Both the position numbers and the translations under genes were made by a program. From Thermoactinomyces sp. DSM 45892 (GTDB taxonomy: Bacteria; Bacillota; Bacilli; Thermoactinomycetales; Thermoactinomycetaceae), in contig NZ_FNPL01000011.1 in assembly GCF_900107305.1 (NCBI RefSeq), positions 1 to 64,000 on the forward strand: a DNA stretch of 64,000 nucleotides, in the 5' to 3' direction. Shown one piece after another: positions 27,167 to 35,384 of this stretch. The number at the start of each line of letters is the position of its first letter. Position 1 is the first letter of the stretch. The notes beneath the pieces were generated by a model. The model searched no databases, had not been told where the DNA came from, and saw nothing but the letters and a program-made list of their open reading frames with translations.

Positions 27167-28090
27167 ATGAGTCTCGCATTTATTTTTCCCGGACAAGGCT
27201 CCCAGCATGTGGGGATGGGTAGAGATTTCTATCGAAGGTATGAATCCATTTTCTCCTCCTTGTTTCAGGAAGCAAATGATGTGTTGGGATTTGATTTACA
27301 GAAAATATGCTTTCAAGGTCCAGTTGAGTATTTAACCGCGACAGAAGTAGCACAGCCAGCGATCTTAACAGTTAGTGTTGGGGTATATCGTGTACTCGAA
27401 CAAGAGGGCATCACTCCATCGGCGATGGCTGGGCATAGTGTGGGCCAGTTTTCGGCGCTAGTAGCGTCTCGCTCTCTCACGTTTGCGGATGCGTTACAAA
27501 TTGTTCGCAAGCGTGGGAGGTGTATGGCGTCGGTTAAGCGGCCGGGTAGCATGGTCGCGATTGTGACTTCGAAGCAAGAATTGATGGCAGAGGCCCTTAC
27601 TTGGATTGAAGAGCAAGAGATCGATATAGCCGCTTACAATGCACCGAATCAAATTGTATTGTCTGGTGCTGTGGAGAAAATGAATGAGGCTTACACCGTA
27701 CTAGATGAGGTCGAAGGGATTAAGGCTAAGAAGCTATCCGTTAGCCAAGCGTTTCACTCCCGATTAATGGGGGAGATGGAGGCAGAGTTGATGGAATTTA
27801 TCTCTCGGTTCTCCCTTCGTACCCCTCGTGTTCCGATCGTCCTTAATGGCACAGCGAAAGAATCACACGATGTCGATTTGATCGTAGAAGATGTCAGAAG
27901 GCAGTGTACAAGCCCTGTCAAATGGACACAAACGATTACGCGATTAGCAGAGATGGAGATTGAGCAATTTGTAGAAGTGGGGTCCAGTAAGACCTTATCT
28001 GGATTGATGCGCTCTTTTGCAGAGGGATATCAAGTGCATTCTACCGAATCACCGATGGCGCTAGCGAAGGCATTAAAGAGAATGAGATAG
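27167..28090 (+). CDS. malonyl-CoA:ACP acyltransferase-like protein
   Basis: The 307-residue FabD-type transferase loads malonyl units onto an acyl carrier protein. The FPGQGSQ N-terminus, the nucleophile Ser91 in GHSVGQ, Arg116 in the RKRG segment (the residue that holds the malonyl carboxylate) and the histidine in QAFHSRLM are all kept, so malonyl specificity is likely. It differs from the usual plsX-fabD-fabG-acpP setting: plsX and fapR are absent and an ABC exporter precedes it. I take it as the cluster's dedicated MAT; being the only housekeeping FabD cannot be ruled out. Confidence 0.9.
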   Translation: MSLAFIFPGQGSQHVGMGRDFYRRYESIFSSLFQEANDVLGFDLQKICFQGPVEYLTATEVAQPAILTVSVGVYRVLEQEGITPSAMAGHSVGQFSALVASRSLTFADALQIVRKRGRCMASVKRPGSMVAIVTSKQELMAEALTWIEEQEIDIAAYNAPNQIVLSGAVEKMNEAYTVLDEVEGIKAKKLSVSQAFHSRLMGEMEAELMEFISRFSLRTPRVPIVLNGTAKESHDVDLIVEDVRRQCTSPVKWTQTITRLAEMEIEQFVEVGSSKTLSGLMRSFAEGYQVHSTESPMALAKALKRMR

Positions 28091-28126
28091 GAGTCCCTCC
28101 TAACTGCAATCTAGCATTCTCTTTTT
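28077..28126 (+). terminator. terminator overlapping the fabD-like gene end
   Basis: AGAGAATG at 28077-28084 pairs with CATTCTCT at 28115-28122. An inner AGGAG/CTCCT helix sits between the arms and a T-rich tail follows. The next 200 bases to the fabG-like gene hold no gene and no clear promoter. The cluster is therefore probably made of at least two transcripts. Confidence 0.65.
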
Positions 28127-28332
28127 CTCTTTTTAATATAGTCTATAATTACGATGGATGTCATTAAAGACTAATCCCTTTGTTAAAGGACATTTTTATT
28201 ATTACTAGGCAGGTAGTTATAAGAAAACTAGTATTCTAGGAAAGTTGAAGCTCAAAAGCTCTATCATTGCCATCTCTCAGGGGTCAGTTTCTTGTAAAAG
28301 TTCTTGTTTTTAGCTATAGGAGGGTGTGAAAC

Positions 28333-29079
28333 ATGTTTGAGGGTACAGAAGTAGCATTGGTTACCGGTGGATCAAGAGGAATTGGCAAGGCGATAGCGAT
28401 TGATTTAGCGGCAAATGGAGTAACGGTTGTGCTTACGTTTTCAAGCAATCCACGGGGAGCAGAGCAGACGATTGCTGAGATTCAAGAAGCAGGTGGTACT
28501 GCACATGCGATACAAGCTGATATCTCGCAGGAGAAGGAAGTGAAATCGCTATTTAAGGAGGTGAAAAAGAGTTTTGGTAGACTTGATATCCTAGTCAATA
28601 ACGCAGGTATTACCAAGGATGGTTTTGTTGCTGTGATGAGCGAGGCGAAATGGGATGATGTGATTCGGGTGAATCTGGGCGGAGCGTTCTTATGTTCGAG
28701 AGAAGCGGTCAAGATCATGATGAAGCAGAAGTCTGGTGCCATTATTAATGTTTCTTCTACAAGCGGGGTAGCTGGTTCCAAGGGTCAGACCAACTATGCG
28801 GCCTCTAAAGGTGGAATTATCTCTTTTACTAAAAGCTTGGCGATGGAAGTGGCCGAACACAATATCCGTGCTAATGTCGTTGCTCCTGGTTTTATTGCGA
28901 CAGATATGACAAAGGGGATGGATCAAGCGATTTTATCGAAGATGATGGATCTGGTTCCACTAAAGCGCATGGGAAAAGCGGAAGAAGTGGCACATCTCGT
29001 TACTTTTTTAAGTTCTCATAAATCCTCCTATATAACTGGAAAAGTGTTTACGATTGATGGTGGATTGATCAACGGATAA
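28333..29079 (+). CDS. 3-oxoacyl-ACP reductase (FabG-like)
   Basis: The 248-residue short-chain dehydrogenase reduces beta-ketoacyl thioesters with NADPH. The cofactor motif TGGSRGIGKA is at residues 11-20, NNAG is at 89-92, and the catalytic triad is Ser142, Tyr155 and Lys159 (YAASK). The C-terminus ITGKVFTIDGG is standard. It lies 42 bases before the carrier-protein gene and 242 bases after the fabD-like gene. In the cluster it would supply the ketoreduction step of each cycle. Confidence 0.92.
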   Translation: MFEGTEVALVTGGSRGIGKAIAIDLAANGVTVVLTFSSNPRGAEQTIAEIQEAGGTAHAIQADISQEKEVKSLFKEVKKSFGRLDILVNNAGITKDGFVAVMSEAKWDDVIRVNLGGAFLCSREAVKIMMKQKSGAIINVSSTSGVAGSKGQTNYAASKGGIISFTKSLAMEVAEHNIRANVVAPGFIATDMTKGMDQAILSKMMDLVPLKRMGKAEEVAHLVTFLSSHKSSYITGKVFTIDGGLING

Positions 29080-29121
29080 GAAAATAAATCAAAACATAAC
29101 GACATGGAGAGAGTGACAACA

Positions 29122-29409
29122 TTGCTTACATATCAAGAGACAAAAGAAAAAGCAGAGAAAAGACGCGAATTAACGCAGCGAATCAAGGCGATCATTGTGG
29201 AACGGTTAAATCTCGATATGGAACCAAATTTGATCACAGATGACCAACCTCTTTTTGGTCGTGGTCTAGGTTTAGATTCGATCGATGCATTGGAGTTGTT
29301 TGTTGTAATTGAAGATGAGTTTGGTGTGACCATTTATGACGATAATATGGAAGTATTTGGTTCTGTAAATAAATTAGCTGATTATATCTTAGAAAACATC
29401 GAGGAGTGA
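29122..29409 (+). CDS. acyl carrier protein, specialised
   Basis: The 95-residue protein contains the phosphopantetheine site GLGLDSIDALEL with Ser53. This differs from the AcpP form (GADSLDTVEL) and resembles carrier proteins of secondary pathways. An N-terminal charged helix (KEKAEKRRELTQRIK) extends the usual fold by about 15 residues. TTG 29122 follows GGAGAGAG by 8 bases and is preferred over ATG 29104 or GTG 29113. The stop codon lies 8 bases before the dehydratase start. It would carry the growing chain between the KS, KR and DH proteins encoded here. Confidence 0.88.
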   Translation: MLTYQETKEKAEKRRELTQRIKAIIVERLNLDMEPNLITDDQPLFGRGLGLDSIDALELFVVIEDEFGVTIYDDNMEVFGSVNKLADYILENIEE

Positions 29410-29417
29410 TAACAGCG

Positions 29418-29924
29418 ATGACGGTGATGAATGCGGATGAAATTCGTAAATTACTGCCCCACCGCTGGCCCTTTCTCCTGCTAGATCGTGTGACTGAGTT
29501 GAAACCAGGTGTAAGTGGTGTAGGGATTAAAAACGTGACGATTAGTGAGCCGTTTTTCGAGGGGCATTTTCCGAATGAATCGATTATGCCAGGGGTTCTA
29601 ATCGTAGAAGCACTTGCACAGATGACAGCAGTCGTCTACTGTACAGGCGCGCTTCAGGCTATGCGGGAAGCTGAGCAAGAGGCGGTGGCAACTGCAGAGG
29701 TCCAAGTGGAGCCGGTAGAGGAGATTGATATCTCATCCCGTGTTGGATACTTAGTTGCGATTCGAGATATGAAGTTTATGAAGCCAGTAGTGCCAGGGGA
29801 TCAGCTTCTTTTAAAGGTGAAGATAGGGAGATCTCTGGGGATTTTGTCAAAAGTAAATGTAGCTGCCTATGTTGGCAAGGAATGTGTTGTGGAAGGAACT
29901 CTAAGTGTATCTCAACGACCTTAA
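29418..29924 (+). CDS. 3-hydroxyacyl-ACP dehydratase (FabZ-like) with an insertion
   Basis: The 168-residue hot-dog enzyme keeps the FabZ active site: PHRWPFLLLDRV, His50 in GHFPNESIMPG and Glu64 in IVEALAQ. It should dehydrate beta-hydroxyacyl-ACP to the trans-2-enoyl form. FabZ is normally about 140-150 residues. Here residues 80-108 carry an acidic insertion (AMREAEQEAVATAEVQVEPVEE region is mostly Glu, Ala and Val) before GYLVAIRDMKFMKPVVPGD. With KR and DH but no enoyl reductase in the cluster, double bonds would remain, consistent with a polyene-type chain. Confidence 0.9.
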   Translation: MTVMNADEIRKLLPHRWPFLLLDRVTELKPGVSGVGIKNVTISEPFFEGHFPNESIMPGVLIVEALAQMTAVVYCTGALQAMREAEQEAVATAEVQVEPVEEIDISSRVGYLVAIRDMKFMKPVVPGDQLLLKVKIGRSLGILSKVNVAAYVGKECVVEGTLSVSQRP

Positions 29925-29956
29925 CTACTTCGAGTTCATAAACATGGGGAGTGAGA

Positions 29957-32923
29957 GTGTTGGATCAAGATCAAGGGTGGGTTAAGATCCGGGATTGTAA
30001 ACGGGAAGATGCTGAGCAAATTGCCTCTTTCTATAACCGCTTTGGTTATGGGACGGGACCTTCTGGGTATCCGCTGAAGACAGACGATATTTTGCGATTG
30101 ATGGATGAGCGGGAGATCGTCTCCTATTTACTAGCGGAGTACGAAGGAAGCATCATTGGAACGATGTTGTTTAGCACGTTATCAGGTCAGAAGATGCCTG
30201 ACCCTAGAGCAGTATGGTCTGGCTACTTTATTATCCACCCTGAATTTCGTAATGGAGGAATACCAGGACGATTTTTTTCGGAATCCATTTCGCGGTTGAC
30301 TGCAAAGGGATACTGGTACATCGACACAGAGGTGGACCCAACAAATCGACTGGCGATGGCCCTATACAAGCGAGTGGGAATGTATCAAACGAGTCGTTCT
30401 CGTCTGGATTACGATGGGTATATTGATTTACGTTGCTACCTCCCCTATATACTCCAGTACGTATTAAGTGGTTATCAGTCGATGCTGCCAGAAGGAATGA
30501 TGGAAAATGTTGGCTGGAAAAACTTAATTACTTCTGCTACACGTTCGAGCGAAGCGGATTCAGTAGTGGAACATGGAGTCGAAATGGTTCCTTACACGAT
30601 TCAGTATGGAGAAATGGGTGTTACGTGTTGGATCGACATTCGGAGTCAAAAAGTAACCAAAATGGAGAGTCCGCAGTTTCGTTTTAACAGCTATATGGTG
30701 GAAGGACAAATGCTAACGATTGGACAAAGCATTCGAATTCGCTTCGAGTTTGAAAATCGGCAGGATTCTAATATCCTCGTTCAGTTTCAAACTCACTTAG
30801 GGAATCAAGAAGTAGAATATCAAAATGGGCAAAAGATCCAACTTTTGGATGCAGGCGAATCAATCGAGTGGGAGGAAACGATTACCCTACTAAGTCCCCT
30901 GCAAGGTGAACTCAAAACGAGTGTCCAATTTGGAGAAGTTCAGTTTGAGTTTCATAGTGGTGTGGAGGTTCGCTCTCAAGTGGAACTCAGTATGCCAGAG
31001 CAGTCGTTGTTACTTGGAGAGAGTACTACCACCTATCTTCGGCTACAAAGTTTTGTAGCCGAACCCATACGCGTTCAATTACAAGTAAAAACTTCTGATG
31101 ATAAACGGTTACAAGCTATTTTGCCAGAAAGGGATACATGGTTGATTGAGCCAGAGGAAATCGTGGACATCCCGTTGTGGTTGCAAGGAGCTCGTACTGG
31201 AGTGGGGAAGCTCTTCTGTGAGGTTATCTCGGAACAAAATAAGTGTATCCATACGGGTCATTTTCAAATTCCTGTTCATTCCAAGAATGGTGTGGTTCGA
31301 TACAGGAGAAATGGCAGAGTCATATTAGAGAACCCTTATATTTCGGTGCAGATTGATTCGGACACGGGTGGTGTGTACGTATATGACCAAGTTTCAGGAA
31401 AGCAAGTGGTTCAGGAGGCTTGGCCCGATCTCGGCCTCCCTTATACGAGCGGCGTAAAACGTATGGCAAGTCGTTCTCTGCAATGTAACGATGACTCGGA
31501 ATCTACTATCGTGGTGAAAGAGGTAAGGGACAATGGGGCCATATTGACTCGGAAAATATCGATCTGCTCCGTTCGCATCGTGAAGATTGAAGATAGTACG
31601 AACTCTACTGAGTCGTTTAAGATTCATCCATGGTGTATGTTGCAAGATGCGGTTATTCACATCCCATTCAAGGAAGGGATCCGAAAAGATACGGTTATCT
31701 ATGAAGAGTTTCCTTTTTTGATTCATGACTTTGAATATGCACATGATTTACAGCTACCGTCTGATCCTCAGGCTTACTCCATGTCGTGGAGTGCTTTTGA
31801 AGATCGTGAAGTAACGGTAGGTATGGTATGGAAGGGACAAGTTGAATCCCTGCTATATGGGTTACGTTGGATGCCAGCGATTGTATTTGCAAGTGGTGAT
31901 GGTGAGAAAAAGTCATTTCCATTTATGAGTAAGAGAAAGAAGTTACGAAATATACGAGAATCATATAAAGCAAGCGAGCCTAGGGCTGTTCATTATTATG
32001 TTATCGCCCGGAGTGGCGTAGAAAATATCAAACAGCACTGGCAGAGGATAGTAGACAGAGGGAAGTTTTCCGATCCTTTCACACAACAAGCGGAGATCAG
32101 TTTGCCAATTAGACATATATCTTCTGTGGAGAAGGGAGAAGTAAGCGTAGAAGAACGCAACGAAGCTTCCAAGTTACTATATTTGATTAACAATCAAGCA
32201 ATCCAATTGAAGCTGGTTCCGGAACATCAAGGGGCATTGACAAGTATAAAGGTTCAGGGGAAGGAACTACTTTTTCAGTTGCAAGGTTCTGAGAGAAGGG
32301 GGGGACGTGATAGCCCTTCACCACGCTCAGGCATTTTTCTGAAGCCGTTTGATCAGCCGATTGATTTGGAGAACAGTGTCCTTCTCGATGCTTCCAAGTT
32401 GCTTTCGTTTCAAGGGCAGCCCATTTCGGTCACAGAGAAGAATGGGATTACATGGGAAGGGGTTCGTTGTAGTAATAAAGGTTTCTCGCTAGATTATTTA
32501 CTCGTTCCCAATGTCCCGTTGATCCGATTGGACTTTCATGTTTCTAATCGTTCGAGAGCGCTTCAGGAATCGTACTTTGCCATCCAATCGCTGTGGAATG
32601 GATTTCAGGAAAAACGGCGTGCGAAGACGATTCATTATTGGAATGCACTGGGCCATCAAGTTCTGACTGAAAACGGAATCCGGCGAAAAGTATATGGGGA
32701 GCCACGTATGGTATTGGAGCTGGGGAGTGACCTGTTTGCAGCGTGTTGGATGCCTTCTTATCAAGGACAGTTAGCGGTATATGAGATCCCGAAGAAAGGG
32801 TTTCAAGTCTCACTCGTCCATCCAGTCAAAGTAGGAAGTGGTGAAAAGAAGCGATATTCTACCTACTTCGCCATAGGACATTCTGTAGAAGAGGTTTGTA
32901 ACTATTTTAGAATGGGGGGCTAA
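29957..32923 (+). CDS. GNAT acetyltransferase fused to a large beta-sandwich protein
   Basis: The 988-residue protein starts with a GNAT domain (about residues 1-165; acetyl-CoA motif region GYFIIHPEFRNGGIPGRFF and the C-terminal TNRLAMALYKRVGMYQ). After a linker come one or two Ig-like beta domains (about 230-440). From about residue 445 follows a beta-rich part whose YRRNGRVILENPYISVQ and DTGGVYVYDQVSGKQVV resemble the C-terminal beta-supersandwich of alpha-mannosidases and related sugar-active proteins. No catalytic hydrolase domain is seen. GTG 29957 or TTG 29960 both suit GGGGAG. It could acylate an amino sugar or amine using the chain made by the cluster; that is inference. Confidence 0.75.
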   Translation: MLDQDQGWVKIRDCKREDAEQIASFYNRFGYGTGPSGYPLKTDDILRLMDEREIVSYLLAEYEGSIIGTMLFSTLSGQKMPDPRAVWSGYFIIHPEFRNGGIPGRFFSESISRLTAKGYWYIDTEVDPTNRLAMALYKRVGMYQTSRSRLDYDGYIDLRCYLPYILQYVLSGYQSMLPEGMMENVGWKNLITSATRSSEADSVVEHGVEMVPYTIQYGEMGVTCWIDIRSQKVTKMESPQFRFNSYMVEGQMLTIGQSIRIRFEFENRQDSNILVQFQTHLGNQEVEYQNGQKIQLLDAGESIEWEETITLLSPLQGELKTSVQFGEVQFEFHSGVEVRSQVELSMPEQSLLLGESTTTYLRLQSFVAEPIRVQLQVKTSDDKRLQAILPERDTWLIEPEEIVDIPLWLQGARTGVGKLFCEVISEQNKCIHTGHFQIPVHSKNGVVRYRRNGRVILENPYISVQIDSDTGGVYVYDQVSGKQVVQEAWPDLGLPYTSGVKRMASRSLQCNDDSESTIVVKEVRDNGAILTRKISICSVRIVKIEDSTNSTESFKIHPWCMLQDAVIHIPFKEGIRKDTVIYEEFPFLIHDFEYAHDLQLPSDPQAYSMSWSAFEDREVTVGMVWKGQVESLLYGLRWMPAIVFASGDGEKKSFPFMSKRKKLRNIRESYKASEPRAVHYYVIARSGVENIKQHWQRIVDRGKFSDPFTQQAEISLPIRHISSVEKGEVSVEERNEASKLLYLINNQAIQLKLVPEHQGALTSIKVQGKELLFQLQGSERRGGRDSPSPRSGIFLKPFDQPIDLENSVLLDASKLLSFQGQPISVTEKNGITWEGVRCSNKGFSLDYLLVPNVPLIRLDFHVSNRSRALQESYFAIQSLWNGFQEKRRAKTIHYWNALGHQVLTENGIRRKVYGEPRMVLELGSDLFAACWMPSYQGQLAVYEIPKKGFQVSLVHPVKVGSGEKKRYSTYFAIGHSVEEVCNYFRMGG

Positions 32924-32927
32924 TCAG

Positions 32928-34268
32928 ATGAATGTATTATTTATTGCACCCAGCTTATTTAGTATCGGAGAACTACACAACACGATTTATTTAGCCAGAC
33001 AACTAGAAGAACAAGATGTTCGAACCCACTTCTTAACTAGTCCGAACCATATCGATTATGTACGACAAGCGGGAATGTCAGCAACTTCCTTACGAAAAGC
33101 TACGATGCAAACGACTCCCATACAAGCATTGGTAGAGGAATTCCAGCCAGATGCGATTGTGATTGCGGATTATCATAATTTGGATCTAGAATCACCACTC
33201 ATCGACCTCGATTATGTGATACAACTGGGGATTCCTTGTGCCACAATCGATTCGCTTTCTTGGGCGCCTAACTCCAGAGTTTTACGAAATAGGCTGTTTG
33301 ATGGAACAATCAATAAACGTCCGAATGCCAATATCAAAGGAGAAGTTCATTTGCGTCAAGTTCCTGAGCAGATGAAGATTATCCGGACCTGCCCGATTAA
33401 TTCCCCAGAGGATGTGGACGATCGAATCAAGGCAGTGACTCTCTATAAAGAGCCGTTTCATATTGACGAAGATGTCAAACTGCAGATGAGACAACGGTTT
33501 GGCTGTGAAGATGAAGATGACAAATTGGTCATGGTCTCAAAGGCAGCATGGGCTAGTTTGTTGGTTAAGATGCGAATGTTAGAAAGCAAGCTACATATGC
33601 AGGCGTCATATAGCTATGAATACTTTATTCAGGAGTTAATTGGTCAATATTTGGGTACCCGCTCACTTCCGTCTAAAGTAGTGGTTGTGGGAATTGCATC
33701 AGAGAAGGGCTTTCTCGAACGAGATCCACATTCTAAGTTGTCTTTTGTTTCATTACCATTTATGGATTTAGATGAGTATGAAGATCTATTGTTTTCGTGT
33801 GATTTATTTATTACCGATAATATCACTTCTTGCTCGATGGCAAAGGCGTTGTTTGGATATGTGCCCACACTAAGCCTCATTAATACAAAGGTGGTAAGTA
33901 GTCCGGATCGCGGTGTACCGTCTCTTCCGCAAGTAAGTAGCGAACCGATCAAAGAGATTTTGGAGCGATGGAATCGAGTATTGCCACAAGGGCTATATCC
34001 GTTTCTCACTTTTCCAAATGGTTGGGTTGAGGAGTTGGCCCCTTTGCTAGAAGATAATCCGTTTTTTGCTGCGATAGATATTGCGGAGATGTTTTGTGTG
34101 GATCAAACGGGCGAAAAGATATGGAACATGTTGTACGATGAGCCAACGAAGCAACATATTTTGGACAAGCAAGAAAGATATATAGAGAAAATCATTCATT
34201 TACCTGGTGCGATGGAAATGCTCCGTTTTATTACTGAACAAAAAGTTGAGTTCTCATGGGGGAGATAA
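32928..34268 (+). CDS. GT-B-like protein, possible glycosyltransferase
   Basis: I cannot place this 446-residue protein in a named family. The start MNVLFIAPSLFSIGELHNTIYLARQ is the typical first Rossmann unit of GT-B glycosyltransferases. The second half has VVVVGIASEKGF and DLFITDNITSCSMAKALFGYVPTLSLIN, resembling the donor-site helix where a glycosyltransferase selects its nucleotide sugar. No DXD motif is expected for this fold. It begins 4 bases after the GNAT fusion gene and ends one base before the GcvT-like gene, so it belongs to the same operon. A sugar-adding role would match the sugar-protein look of its neighbour. Confidence 0.65.
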   Translation: MNVLFIAPSLFSIGELHNTIYLARQLEEQDVRTHFLTSPNHIDYVRQAGMSATSLRKATMQTTPIQALVEEFQPDAIVIADYHNLDLESPLIDLDYVIQLGIPCATIDSLSWAPNSRVLRNRLFDGTINKRPNANIKGEVHLRQVPEQMKIIRTCPINSPEDVDDRIKAVTLYKEPFHIDEDVKLQMRQRFGCEDEDDKLVMVSKAAWASLLVKMRMLESKLHMQASYSYEYFIQELIGQYLGTRSLPSKVVVVGIASEKGFLERDPHSKLSFVSLPFMDLDEYEDLLFSCDLFITDNITSCSMAKALFGYVPTLSLINTKVVSSPDRGVPSLPQVSSEPIKEILERWNRVLPQGLYPFLTFPNGWVEELAPLLEDNPFFAAIDIAEMFCVDQTGEKIWNMLYDEPTKQHILDKQERYIEKIIHLPGAMEMLRFITEQKVEFSWGR

Positions 34269-34269
34269 A

Positions 34270-35370
34270 ATGAAAACAACACTGTTAACCAGAAACATTA
34301 TGAACGATCATGCTTGTCGAGAAGCAGATGGTTATGCTGTGGTTTCGACCTATACCGATGTAAATGAGGAATACCGTGTGCTGCGTGGTGGGGTTGGCCT
34401 CATTGACCTGTCTGCTGTTGGGAAAATCAAGGTAACTGGGGAGAGCCATGTAGAGTTTATCAATGAATTAGTTACCAAAGAGATTGAATTCCTTGATATA
34501 GAAAAGTCTTTATATACATTGCTTCTTGATGACAATGGACAAGTGATCGATCTCATTAATGTATATAAGACAGAGGATGCGATCTTGATCGAAACATCTA
34601 TAACAAAGCGTTCTGAGGTATTGGCATGGTTAAATGGGCGCAAAGTGGATGATGTAGAGATTGAAGATCTTAGCGAGAAGTTAGCTATGATCGGACTGGA
34701 AGGGCCTTATGCGTGGAAGGTGGGTCAACGTTTAATCGATTTTGAAATCTCCTCTCTCCCATTCCAAGCGTTTGTGGAAATCGATTGGAATGGACATCAT
34801 GTCTTCTTTGCCCGGACAGGTGTTACTGGAGAATATGGATATAAGGTCATTGTACAGATGGATGTTGCCCATCAGATGTGGGAAACGTTACTCGGTTACG
34901 CTGATGAAGATGTAAAAGTACAAGCAGTGGGAATGGATGCTCTTGAAATCGCGATGATGGAAGTGCGCCAGCCGAATATGGCGGTTGAAGGCAACGATTT
35001 AACACTGTATGAAGCTTGTTTGGAGTGGTTGGTCAGCTTTGACAAAGAGGACTTTACTGGTTTTGAGGCGATCAATTCGATGAGAGAGCAAGGAGTTAAA
35101 CAAAGGGTGATCGGCTTTGTTACCAATCAAGATCACGTACTCGATGCCAATGATGCGATCGTAGTAGAGGAAACAAATGTTGGGAAGGTTTTACAAATTT
35201 GCTATAGCCCGACTCTTGACAAAAAACTAGGGCTTGCTGTGATTCATGAGGACTTTGCGGTTTCTGGGATTGATCTAGAAGGGCTAAATCAGAATGGGGA
35301 ACGAGTACGGATTCAAACTCAATCGTCCCCGTATACATTCCCTAAATCGTGGTCAATCAAAATCATCTAA
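34270..35370 (+). CDS. GcvT-like folate-dependent aminomethyltransferase family protein
   Basis: The 366-residue protein has the GcvT/YgfZ fold order: N-terminal RVLRGGVGLIDLSAVGKIKVTG, VEFINELVT, the central LYTLLLDDNGQVIDLINVY, ARTGVTGEYGYKV and MDALEIAMMEVRQPNM. It then has the C-terminal barrel with VIGFVTN. Members transfer C1 units to or from tetrahydrofolate. No glycine-cleavage H, P or L gene is nearby, so a role in glycine breakdown is unlikely. GGGGGAG 7 bases before ATG 34270 sets the start. In this cluster it could add or remove a C1 group on an amine or on the carrier-bound chain; this is inference. Confidence 0.82.
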   Translation: MKTTLLTRNIMNDHACREADGYAVVSTYTDVNEEYRVLRGGVGLIDLSAVGKIKVTGESHVEFINELVTKEIEFLDIEKSLYTLLLDDNGQVIDLINVYKTEDAILIETSITKRSEVLAWLNGRKVDDVEIEDLSEKLAMIGLEGPYAWKVGQRLIDFEISSLPFQAFVEIDWNGHHVFFARTGVTGEYGYKVIVQMDVAHQMWETLLGYADEDVKVQAVGMDALEIAMMEVRQPNMAVEGNDLTLYEACLEWLVSFDKEDFTGFEAINSMREQGVKQRVIGFVTNQDHVLDANDAIVVEETNVGKVLQICYSPTLDKKLGLAVIHEDFAVSGIDLEGLNQNGERVRIQTQSSPYTFPKSWSIKII

Positions 35371-35384
35371 GGCGGTGAGTGGAC

